From assembly GCA_004557195.1 (NCBI GenBank), contig SFER01000083.1, positions 1-11,165 of the forward strand: a DNA stretch of 11,165 bases. Direction: 5' to 3'. A program made the position numbers and the translations under genes. Numbering within the stretch: the stretch's first letter is position 1; each line of letters begins with the position of its first letter. Positions 1 to 6,176 of the stretch are shown here, piece after piece. The stretch comes from Bacteroidales bacterium (GTDB lineage: Bacteria; Bacteroidota; Bacteroidia; Bacteroidales; Muribaculaceae). The notes beneath the pieces were generated by a model that worked only from the letters and a program-made list of their open reading frames with translations, made no database searches and had not been told where the DNA came from.

Positions 1-30
1 GATATGCACGCGCACCCCTCCCCGCCACCG

Positions 31-38
31 TATCTTTG
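31..38 (+). promoter_or_regulatory. Bacteroidota-type -7 promoter box (TATCTTTG) for the terminase gene
   Basis: TATCTTTG matches the TAnnTTTG -7 consensus of Bacteroidota housekeeping promoters exactly and lies 14 bp before the ATG at 53. That would give a very short leader. No convincing -33 motif is visible in the 30 bp upstream, which are C-rich. The bases before position 30 show no gene I can identify. Confidence 0.55.
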
Positions 39-52
39 TCGCAAAAAAAGCT

Positions 53-1981
53 ATGAAAAACACTCTTATGACTCACGACACTCCTTTTGCGCTCGTGCGC
101 GCTGAAGACGAGGCTCGCCGCCGCCGAGACCGCGAGCTCCTCGCTCAGTACGACCCTGTTACCGGGCGCGGCGGCTGCGGCGACAGGCGCGATGTCCGCG
201 TCGCTGCAGGCATCCTCCATCTCCCGGTGCCGATGCTCAGCGACCCGCGTTTCTCGCCCGACATGGCGCCCGAAGCGCTCAACCGCCTTCGTTTCGAGTA
301 CGATTTTGAATTTTGGGCGGTTACCAACATCAAAATCAAGGACAAAACCGGATTCACCACCATCGATTTCACCCTCAACACTGCGCAGCGCCGCGTGCTC
401 GAGGCGCTCGAGAGGCAGCGTGTCGCCCGCAAACCCATCCGTCTTATCGTGCTGAAGGCGAGGCAGATGGGTTGCTCCACGCTCATCCAAATCTATATGA
501 TGTGGATTCAGCTGGTGCACCGCCCGTTCTGGAACTCCGCAGTGTGCGCGCAGGCGACCAACACCACCACCGCCATCCACGACCTCTTCGAACTCGCAAT
601 CGACAACCTCCCGGAGGAGTATTATAGCGGCAAGAGCCGACCGAAGTTCAAGAAAATTTCGGGTGCGTCGTCGCTCTACCGCATCCACGGCAGAGACTGC
701 GTACTCGCGCTGTCGGTGTCGTCGCACTCGCGCAACATCCGCGGCGCCGACCTCGCCATGGCTCACCTCACCGAGGTGGCTTTCTGGCCCGACACGCGCA
801 TGAACAAGCCCGAAAACACCATCGCTTCTATCTGCGCCTCGATTCTGCCGCTCCCCTACACCATCGTCGCCCTGGAATCTACCGCCAACGGCGTGGGGAA
901 TTATTTCCACAACGAGTGGTGCCGAGCCGCCGATGGCAAGTGCGACAAGGAGGCGGTTTTCGTCCCCTGGTTTGAAATCGATGCCTATCGTTGCGACCCG
1001 CCGGACCCCGAGGCGTTCTGGAACGAGATGAGCGACTACGAACTCGCGCTCTGGAACAAGTTCTGCCTGCCGCTCGACCGCATCTACTGGTACCACCTCC
1101 GCAGCCTGGAATACCCTTCCGAGAAGCTGATGATGGCGGAGTACCCATCCACCGACATCGAGGCGTTTGCGATGACTTCCGACGTGGTTTTCGACACCGA
1201 AGCGCTCGAAGATATCCGCGACCACTGCCGCCCCGCCGATATGGTCGGCGAACTCGAGGGGCTTGCCTCCACCGGAAGCGAGTCTCTCGAGCAAATCCGC
1301 TTCAAGCCGCATCCACGCGGCGCGCTGCAAGTGTGGGAGCTCCCCGACACCAACAACCCGGTGGAGAACGAGCGCAACAAGCGCTACATCGTCGCGGTGG
1401 ATATAGGCGGCAGAAGCGCGGAGAGCGACTGGTCGGTTATCGCCGTGTTCGACCGCTCCGACTCCGCCTCTCCGCGCCTGGTGGCGCAATGGCGAGGCCA
1501 CTGCGACCACGACATTCTCGCTTGGAACGCCGCCCGTATCGCCAAATGGTACTGCAACGCTATCCTGATGATTGAAAGCAACACCATCGAGACCGACCGC
1601 ACCGAGGGCGACCACGGCGAATTTATCCTCCGCGAACTCCAGCGCTCCTACCGCAACCTCTACAAGCGCGAGCCGGGCAAACCGGGATTTCACACCAACC
1701 GCGTAACGAAAAACCGCATCATCAACGACATGATAGGCATCGTGCGCAACCGGGCATATATCGAGCGCGACAACGGAGCCATCGACGAGGCCGCCGCCTA
1801 CGAGCGCAAACGCAACGGAGCCACCGGCGCCATCAACGGACACCACGACGACCGCGTCATCACCCGAGCCATGGCGCTCAGCCTCGCCAAGGAGCTCCAC
1901 CTCAAGCACCTCCGCGCCCTCGCCAGCTCCACCTCAAGCACCTCCGCGCCCTCGCCCACCCCCTCCCCGCATGTTAAATAG
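53..1981 (+). CDS. Phage-type terminase large subunit (TerL), solitary
   Basis: The 642-residue product has the two-domain layout of terminase large subunits, the ATP-driven DNA-packaging motors and headful nucleases of tailed phages. The ATPase domain covers about 80-300. It has the deviant Walker A KARQMGCST at 135-143, a Walker B-like strand ending in the acidic pair region LTEVAFW (Glu241), and a coupling motif ESTANG at 275-280. The RNase H-like nuclease domain covers about 440-605, with candidate metal ligands Asp450 (VAVDIGG), Glu508 (MIESN) and Asp599/Asp600 (HHDDR). All of these are intact, so an active protein is plausible. Start 53 follows a TATCTTTG box; Met6 is an alternative. 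No small terminase, portal or capsid gene follows, because the next gene is an envelope protein. It could be a prophage remnant, the edge of an element lying upstream, or a domesticated gene. The DNA is richer in G+C than its neighbours. The C-terminal 18 residues come from a frameshifting duplication. Confidence 0.88.
   Translation: MKNTLMTHDTPFALVRAEDEARRRRDRELLAQYDPVTGRGGCGDRRDVRVAAGILHLPVPMLSDPRFSPDMAPEALNRLRFEYDFEFWAVTNIKIKDKTGFTTIDFTLNTAQRRVLEALERQRVARKPIRLIVLKARQMGCSTLIQIYMMWIQLVHRPFWNSAVCAQATNTTTAIHDLFELAIDNLPEEYYSGKSRPKFKKISGASSLYRIHGRDCVLALSVSSHSRNIRGADLAMAHLTEVAFWPDTRMNKPENTIASICASILPLPYTIVALESTANGVGNYFHNEWCRAADGKCDKEAVFVPWFEIDAYRCDPPDPEAFWNEMSDYELALWNKFCLPLDRIYWYHLRSLEYPSEKLMMAEYPSTDIEAFAMTSDVVFDTEALEDIRDHCRPADMVGELEGLASTGSESLEQIRFKPHPRGALQVWELPDTNNPVENERNKRYIVAVDIGGRSAESDWSVIAVFDRSDSASPRLVAQWRGHCDHDILAWNAARIAKWYCNAILMIESNTIETDRTEGDHGEFILRELQRSYRNLYKREPGKPGFHTNRVTKNRIINDMIGIVRNRAYIERDNGAIDEAAAYERKRNGATGAINGHHDDRVITRAMALSLAKELHLKHLRALASSTSSTSAPSPTPSPHVK
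1893..1956 (+). repeat. Perfect 32-bp tandem duplication inside the 3' end of the terminase gene
   Basis: The 32 bases at 1893-1924 are repeated without mismatch at 1925-1956; both copies begin AGCTCCACCTCAAGC and end GCCCTCGCC. Because 32 is not a multiple of three, the same bases are read in two frames. Copy 1 encodes ELHLKHLRALA and copy 2 encodes SSTSSTSAPSP. Removing one copy would make the protein end in HPLPAC and a TAA stop six codons later. The present frame ends at TAG 1979-1981. Confidence 0.95.
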
Positions 1982-2024
1982 GGTTAAATAGCAATTATTT
2001 CAAACTATCCTTGCAGCAAATCGC

Positions 2025-2032
2025 TACCTTTG
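2025..2032 (+). promoter_or_regulatory. -7 promoter box (TACCTTTG) for the outer-membrane protein operon
   Basis: TACCTTTG fits TAnnTTTG. It lies 52 bp before the ATG at 2085, leaving an A/T-rich leader of about 45 nt with an AACAACAAACAA run typical of Bacteroidota ribosome-entry regions. A TTG at 2011-2013 lies 11 bp upstream of the box, the same spacing as at the 10987 promoter. It presumably drives the 2085-5381 gene set. Confidence 0.6.
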
Positions 2033-2084
2033 TTCGTCTAATGATTGATATTATAATTTTTAACAACAACAAACAATCACAACA

Positions 2085-4475
2085 ATGATGAAGATTAGAT
2101 TTGCCCTTCTTGCATCGCTCATAGCAATAGTGGCAGGCAACGCGCAAGGAGCAATTACAAAAGGATGTGTTATTGATGAGAAAAAGACTGCAATCGAATA
2201 TGCAACCATAGTCCTTTCGCAAAACGGCACTCAAAAATACGGTGGCACCAGCGACGACAGCGGATGTTTCTCGCTTGATGTCGAAAAAGGGCGTTACGCC
2301 CTCAAGGTGGCATTTGTAGGCTATGAGACCTACACCGACACCATCAACGTGCCGGTTGCCGGAATTGACCTGGGCGAGATTATGCTCAAAAACAGCGGTG
2401 TGGCACTCGATGAAGTTACCGTTACCGCCAGCCTGATACGCCGCGAGAGCGACCGCTATGTGATGGATGTCGAAGACCAACCTGTAACCATCGGCAAGGA
2501 CGGCGAGGAAATGCTGCGTCAGGCACCGGGAGTGTTTGTTCAACACGACAAAATCACAATCAACGGCAAAGGTGGTGTGAAAGTGTATATCAACGACCGC
2601 GAGATTCAAAACATGACCGAGGAGCAACTCCTCGCCTACCTTCGCTCGCTAAGAGCCGAGGATATGAGCAAAATCGAGGTAATCCCCAACAGCGGTGCCG
2701 AATTCAGCGCCGACTCGCAAAGCGGTATCATAAGAATCTACACCAAGAAGAACCGCGACAACGGAACCATGGGTGCTGTGGGGCTGAGCAGCAACCTGGG
2801 ATGGAGCGACATTTCATTCTCGCCCAATTTCAACATCAGCCACCACAACAACCGCATTACATTCAACCTCGACGGGAGCCTCGGACTCGGAGTTATATCC
2901 CGGCAACAAGGGGCTACCCACACCGAATATGCCACCGGCACTGTTGTCGATGACATCACAAAGTATAAATCTACAGGACCTCTCAACAGCGAGCGCATAG
3001 GTTTCGGCGCAACCTACGACATCAACAGCCGCAGCAGCATAGGTGCCGAAATCAACTACTACGGCAACCATGACAGCGGGAACAGCAGCCTCCACTCGAC
3101 CGTGGAGAAAGCGCCCGGACGCATCTACACGCTCGAACTGGCAGACACCGTGCAAGATGGCAATTTCAAATCTTGGAACCCGCGCATCAACTACCGACTC
3201 AAACTCGACACACTCGGCTCCACCTTGAAGGTTATAGCCACCTACACCGACAATGAGATGAAGAACTATAACGACTACCGCGGACGCCGCACCCTCAACG
3301 GCACCGCACTCACCGACTCGGTGTATAAAAACAACTCAGAGTCGCTCAACCGCACTTTAACCCTCACCGCCGACCTCGACAAGACATTCAATAGTCGCTG
3401 GAAAATGCAAGCCGGTGTGAGATACACTTTCAACGACATGAACAGCGACCAATATTTCGCACACGAGAAAAACAACCAATGGATAGTTGATGAATACAAC
3501 ACCTTTGATGTAACCTATCGCGAGAATATCTATGCCGCCTATGCGACAGGCGCATTGCACAGCGGACGATGGAACTTCAAAGCCGGAGGCCGTGCCGAAT
3601 ACGCACGCTGCAACGGAAAGGGAGTCTTCCCTACCAAAAACTATTTCGACTTCTTCCCGAGCGCAAGCGCAATGTATATGTTCAACGACCAGGGCAGTAA
3701 TTCGGTGTCGGCATCCTACAACCGCAACATTCAGCGCCCGTCGTTCTGGGCACTCAACCCCTCGCGCCGCGTCTTCTCCCCCTATTCTTCCTCGATGGGT
3801 AATCCCGACCTCAAGCCGGCATACCACAACAGCATCAGCCTCAACTTCACCCTGGCTTACAAATATGCACTCTATGCCAACTACACTTTCGGCAACAACG
3901 GCATCACGCAGGTGTCGGAAATCGACAGCCAAGACCCGCAAATGGTTACCGTTACCTTCAAGAACCTCGCCAAAGACCGCTATTTCGTTGCCGGAGCCTA
4001 TCTCCCATTCACCATCACCAAATGGTGGAACATCACCCTCAACGCATCCTACTACTATCATAAGGAAGAATCCGTCCTCAACACATCGTGCCATGTGTTC
4101 AACGGATATGCCTCGATGGGATTCACCTTGCCGCGCGATTTCTCAATCGAACTGAGTGCGATGGCTGTGAGCAAGCAGAAATTCACCAACATTGAAATCC
4201 CATATTTCTACTGGACATCGGTCGCTGTGAAAAAGCGCATCGCCGACAAGTGGAACATCTCGGCAAGCCTGTACAGCATCACCGGACACGACTTCAAGAT
4301 GAGCACCAAGAGCGACTATTTCAACACCTCAGTGCGTTATACCAACAGGCTGAGCGGCAACATAAGCATCTCCTACTCGTTCAACACCGGCAAGCGTTTC
4401 AACCGCGCCCAGATCGAGAGCAACGAGGACGAGTCGCGCCACAACCAAAAATCGATGACATCGGGAGGAATGTAA
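2085..4475 (+). CDS. Outer-membrane beta-barrel protein with carboxypeptidase-regulatory-like domain and TonB-receptor-like plug
   Basis: The 796-residue precursor has an N-terminal signal peptide (about 1-22, hydrophobic core FALLASLIAIVAG, likely signal peptidase I cleavage near AQG-A). A carboxypeptidase-regulatory-like beta-sandwich covers about 24-104 (GCVIDEKKTAIEYATIVL, then GRYALKVAFVGYETY). A plug-like domain covers about 107-222 (LDEVTVTAS; EEMLRQAPGVFV; KVYINDREI; IEVIPNSGAEFSADSQSGII). The remainder is an aromatic-rich run of alternating strands typical of OMP_b-brl_3-family barrels. These proteins resemble TonB-dependent receptors but lack the long SusC loops, and no SusD partner gene follows, so a polysaccharide-utilisation role is not supported. 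The substrate is unknown. ATG 2085 is followed at once by a second ATG at 2088, and either could be used. The gene opens an operon whose next start is 4 bp downstream. Confidence 0.88.
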   Translation: MMKIRFALLASLIAIVAGNAQGAITKGCVIDEKKTAIEYATIVLSQNGTQKYGGTSDDSGCFSLDVEKGRYALKVAFVGYETYTDTINVPVAGIDLGEIMLKNSGVALDEVTVTASLIRRESDRYVMDVEDQPVTIGKDGEEMLRQAPGVFVQHDKITINGKGGVKVYINDREIQNMTEEQLLAYLRSLRAEDMSKIEVIPNSGAEFSADSQSGIIRIYTKKNRDNGTMGAVGLSSNLGWSDISFSPNFNISHHNNRITFNLDGSLGLGVISRQQGATHTEYATGTVVDDITKYKSTGPLNSERIGFGATYDINSRSSIGAEINYYGNHDSGNSSLHSTVEKAPGRIYTLELADTVQDGNFKSWNPRINYRLKLDTLGSTLKVIATYTDNEMKNYNDYRGRRTLNGTALTDSVYKNNSESLNRTLTLTADLDKTFNSRWKMQAGVRYTFNDMNSDQYFAHEKNNQWIVDEYNTFDVTYRENIYAAYATGALHSGRWNFKAGGRAEYARCNGKGVFPTKNYFDFFPSASAMYMFNDQGSNSVSASYNRNIQRPSFWALNPSRRVFSPYSSSMGNPDLKPAYHNSISLNFTLAYKYALYANYTFGNNGITQVSEIDSQDPQMVTVTFKNLAKDRYFVAGAYLPFTITKWWNITLNASYYYHKEESVLNTSCHVFNGYASMGFTLPRDFSIELSAMAVSKQKFTNIEIPYFYWTSVAVKKRIADKWNISASLYSITGHDFKMSTKSDYFNTSVRYTNRLSGNISISYSFNTGKRFNRAQIESNEDESRHNQKSMTSGGM

Positions 4476-4479
4476 CGAC

Positions 4480-5151
4480 ATGGACGAGAATGACTTGAAA
4501 AAAATGGCAGTGCTGTGGCACACGGTGTTTGGCGATAGCGAGGAGGAGGCGATGCTCTACCTCTCTCGCTATGCCACCCTCGGCAACCACATCACAGTCT
4601 TCAAAGACAATCGAGTGGTGGGCATGGCTCATCACCCGGTGTTTTTCACCCCGCAGGGCTTTACAGTGAACTATTTGTATGCGGTGTGTGTTATACAAGA
4701 AATGAGAGGCAAAGGGATGGCACATCGCATGATACACACACTGCTCAACGCAGGAAGCAACACCATAGCGAGCGTTACGATTCCTGCCGATGAAGGCTTG
4801 AGGCGCTGGTATGCCGAGCAATTCGGCTACCGCTACCCAGCCGGAGAGCCGTTGTTGCGGTTTCACAGCGACTACGATTTCGGGAGCGGCAATCACTCGC
4901 AGGATGTGATGATGGTGAGAATCACCAATGCCGCGCGCTATCTTGCGGAATGGGCAAGGCTTAATCCCGATGCCGATGAGCGGTTTTCAATCACCGACAG
5001 CATTATCCCGGGGAACAACATAGGCTGTAGAATCGCAGGAGGCAAATTGCTCACCGAAGCAAAATCGGCTGAAAACGCAATAGACATTGCCGACATCTAC
5101 ACCTCTCATCCACTTGAAATTAACGACTTAACACCTTTAACATTAATATGA
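4480..5151 (+). CDS. GNAT-family N-acetyltransferase with SCP2-like C-terminal region
   Basis: The 223-residue cytosolic protein is predicted to transfer an acetyl group from acetyl-CoA to an unknown amine. The acetyl-CoA-binding motif A lies at about 66-86 (LYAVCVIQEMRGKGMAHRM), with the pyrophosphate loop RGKGMA at 76-81. Motif B is LRRWYAEQFGY at about 107-117. The C-terminal third (about 145-207: VRITNAARYLAEW, FSITDSIIPGNNIGCRIAGGK, AIDIADIY) resembles the SCP2-like tail of Eis-type acetyltransferases. That assignment is from pattern only. The start ATG is 4 bp after the stop of the barrel gene and the stop overlaps the next ATG, so translation is probably coupled across all three genes. 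Nothing shows that the enzyme modifies the barrel protein; the link is only co-transcription. Confidence 0.85.
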   Translation: MDENDLKKMAVLWHTVFGDSEEEAMLYLSRYATLGNHITVFKDNRVVGMAHHPVFFTPQGFTVNYLYAVCVIQEMRGKGMAHRMIHTLLNAGSNTIASVTIPADEGLRRWYAEQFGYRYPAGEPLLRFHSDYDFGSGNHSQDVMMVRITNAARYLAEWARLNPDADERFSITDSIIPGNNIGCRIAGGKLLTEAKSAENAIDIADIYTSHPLEINDLTPLTLI

Positions 5152-5381
5152 TGGAAACGAACGACAAACTTGTATTGCTCGAGACATTTGAGAACAATAT
5201 CGACGCCTCAATGGCACGCCAGTTTCTTGAAGAAAACGGAATCCAGTGTATGCTCACCAACGAAAATGTGGCGGCAGTGTATCCGATACCCAATATCGGG
5301 GAAATAAGGATTTTGGTATTTGAGAGCGATTTCGACCGGGCACACGCGCTTCTCGACGAAGCGGGCAACCAGCCGAAATAG
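5148..5381 (+). CDS. DUF2007-family small protein
   Basis: The 77-residue acidic soluble protein fits the DUF2007 family (Pfam describes it as a putative signal-transducing protein). It has an initial strand LVLLETFEN, a helix DASMARQFLEENGI, a strand with QCMLTNEN, then IRILVFESDFDRAHALLDE. This is the usual ferredoxin-like beta-alpha-beta pattern of the family. There is no membrane segment and no catalytic motif. Its ATG overlaps the GNAT stop in an ATGA, a standard translational-coupling arrangement, and it is the last gene of the operon. The convergent ACT gene ends 5 bp further on, leaving no room for a separate terminator. The biochemical role is unknown. Confidence 0.82.
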   Translation: MMETNDKLVLLETFENNIDASMARQFLEENGIQCMLTNENVAAVYPIPNIGEIRILVFESDFDRAHALLDEAGNQPK

Positions 5382-5386
5382 AGCAA

Positions 5387-5809
5387 TTACACCACATCCT
5401 CGGCGGTCATAAGTTCCATGCGATAGGTGCGCAACACATTCACGGCAGTGTTGACATCGTCGCAGTGGAGAACAGCCACCGCCTTGTTGTCGGGAGCGGT
5501 GAAAGCATAGGCATAATCGAGGCTCACGCCATTGTCGCTGAGCACCTTCAATGCAGTGTTGAGCGAGCCTGACACATCTTTGAGTTTAAGACACACCACA
5601 TCATCCACCACCACTTTATAGTTGTGGTTTCCGAGAATATCCACAGCGAGCATAGGATGAGGCACGATGATGCGCAACACGCCACCTTCGGCAGTGGTGA
5701 AAATGCTGAATGCCGACATACTGATGCCATGGCGCGAGAGCACACCTGTGATGCGCGAGAGATTGCCCAGGCGATTCTCCAATTCGATAGAAAGTTGTTT
5801 GATTAGCAT
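5387..5809 (-). CDS. Tandem ACT-domain protein
   Basis: The 140-residue protein consists of two ACT (amino-acid-binding regulatory) domains and nothing else. ACT1 covers about 1-66 and opens with IKQLSIELENRLGNLSRITGV, which contains the ligand-loop pattern N-x-x-G-x-L; HGISMSAFSIF and VLRIIVP follow. ACT2 covers about 70-134 (CLKLKDVSGSLNTALKVLSDNGVSLDYAYAF, then AVAVLHCDD). Such proteins in Bacteroidales often accompany phenylacetate-CoA ligase or indolepyruvate oxidoreductase genes, but none is in this window, so a role in amino-acid sensing or in regulating an enzyme encoded elsewhere is inferred. It is transcribed toward the DUF2007 gene. The ATG at 5809 is preceded by a TAATTTTG box giving a leader of about 25 nt. 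Confidence 0.88.
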   Translation of the reverse strand: MLIKQLSIELENRLGNLSRITGVLSRHGISMSAFSIFTTAEGGVLRIIVPHPMLAVDILGNHNYKVVVDDVVCLKLKDVSGSLNTALKVLSDNGVSLDYAYAFTAPDNKAVAVLHCDDVNTAVNVLRTYRMELMTAEDVV

Positions 5810-5840
5810 AATAATCGCTCAATTCTACATTAATCCACCG

Positions 5841-5848
5841 CAAAATTA
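5841..5848 (-). promoter_or_regulatory. Proximal -7 box (TAATTTTG, minus strand) for the ACT gene
   Basis: On the minus strand the bases read TAATTTTGC, fitting TAnnTTTG, 31 bp upstream of the ACT start codon. Just upstream is ATTTTG followed by two bases, the same T-run/TTG-N2-box layout seen at 6122 and 8674. A second minus-strand box lies further upstream at 5969-5976. Confidence 0.5.
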
Positions 5849-5955
5849 GACAAAATTTCACAGATACGCAAAATTTCGCAACAATTTGCATCACAAACCA
5901 AAAGAATCCGGTTCAAAATGACGGAGCAAATGTCCCGAAAAAAAATCCAATCTTG

Positions 5956-5965
5956 CGAATATTCG
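5956..5965. promoter_or_regulatory. 10-bp palindrome CGAATATTCG, candidate operator
   Basis: A perfect palindrome lies 3 bp from the minus-strand TATCTTTG box (5969-5976), where the transcription start of that promoter would be expected. A regulator site is an inference from position and symmetry only. Confidence 0.3.
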
Positions 5966-5968
5966 ATG

Positions 5969-5976
5969 CAAAGATA
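5969..5976 (-). promoter_or_regulatory. Distal -7 box (TATCTTTG, minus strand)
   Basis: The minus strand reads TTATCTTTGCAT, a strong match to TAnnTTTG, about 160 bp upstream of the ACT gene. It faces away from the 35-bp element at 5998-6032, which begins 21 bp behind it. It could give the ACT gene a long leader or make a separate short transcript. Confidence 0.45.
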
Positions 5977-5997
5977 ACACCCGGAGAAAAGAAAAAA

Positions 5998-6032
5998 TGC
6001 ATTTTGCGCCAATTTTGGTAAAATCTGCAGTT
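5998..6032 (-). repeat. 35-bp dispersed intergenic element, copy 1
   Basis: Read on the minus strand it begins AACTGCAGATTTTACC and ends GGCGCAAAATGCA. It matches 10888-10922 on the plus strand at 31 of 35 positions. The core ATTTT-ACC-AAAAT is a near-palindrome and TGCA occurs near each end. It lies between outward-facing -7 boxes at 5969-5976 (21 bp away) and 6051-6058 (18 bp away). Confidence 0.8.
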
Positions 6033-6050
6033 TTTTCTTATTTTTTGAAG

Positions 6051-6058
6051 TAACTTTG
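6051..6058 (+). promoter_or_regulatory. Distal -7 box (TAACTTTG) upstream of the DUF3078 operon
   Basis: TAACTTTG fits TAnnTTTG and lies 18 bp from the 35-bp element. A transcript from here would begin near 6064 and carry the 10-bp inverted repeat (6070-6110) at its extreme 5' end, giving a leader of about 110 nt before the ATG at 6177. Confidence 0.5.
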
Positions 6059-6069
6059 TACCATGAAAG

Positions 6070-6118
6070 CGACTTTTCGAGAATAATCTGCATGCAGGAG
6101 CGAAAAGTCGGAGTTTTT
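6070..6118 (+). promoter_or_regulatory. 10-bp inverted repeat with palindromic loop, followed by a T-run
   Basis: CGACTTTTCG (6070-6079) and CGAAAAGTCG (6101-6110) are exact reverse complements separated by 21 bases. The spacer contains the perfect palindrome CTGCATGCAG (6088-6097). After a GAG, six T residues follow (6113-6118). The layout could be a terminator or attenuator between the distal and proximal promoters, or a compound operator in front of the proximal box. The T-run is 2 bp beyond the stem, so termination is uncertain. Confidence 0.45.
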
Positions 6119-6121
6119 TGC

Positions 6122-6129
6122 TACTTTTG
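6122..6129 (+). promoter_or_regulatory. Proximal -7 box (TACTTTTG) for the DUF3078 operon
   Basis: GTTTTTTGC followed by TACTTTTGC fits TAnnTTTG and leaves a leader of about 40 nt before ATG 6177, the usual length in this group. The layout is very like GTTTTTGAC-TACATTTGC in front of pepT. This is the more likely main promoter of the operon. Confidence 0.5.
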
Positions 6130-6176
6130 CAAGAAGAAACGAACAGCGTCTCCAATAGACAAAACATCCATACTAT

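Larger units (their letters stand above)
5810..6176. other. 367-bp divergent intergenic region between the ACT gene and the DUF3078 operon
   Basis: No convincing gene is present on either strand. The region holds two minus-strand and two plus-strand TAnnTTTG boxes (5841, 5969, 6051, 6122), two 10-bp perfect palindromes (CGAATATTCG at 5956-5965 and CTGCATGCAG at 6088-6097), and a 10-bp inverted repeat (6070-6079 with 6101-6110). It also holds one copy of a 35-bp element (5998-6032) found again, inverted, at 10888-10922. The middle is strongly A/T-rich. Confidence 0.75.

Noticed and set aside
1973..1991. Duplicate GTTAAATAG at the end of the terminase gene
   Set aside because: Two 9-bp copies on a 10-bp period in A/T-rich DNA, and the first supplies the stop codon. 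Too short to interpret.
3357..4094. A 245-codon minus-strand open frame opposite the barrel gene
   Set aside because: It lies wholly inside a strongly supported coding region, has a biased composition and no promoter or domain.
2085..4475. SusC-type glycan receptor and polysaccharide-utilisation locus
   Set aside because: The barrel protein is shorter than SusC, no SusD-like lipoprotein or glycosidase follows, and the neighbours are a GNAT enzyme and a DUF2007 protein.
6063..6086. Seven-codon ATG frame (MKATFRE) in the leader of the DUF3078 operon
   Set aside because: It would start only about 5 bp after the distal -7 box, practically leaderless, and coincides with the stem of the inverted repeat. 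There is no reason to call it coding.
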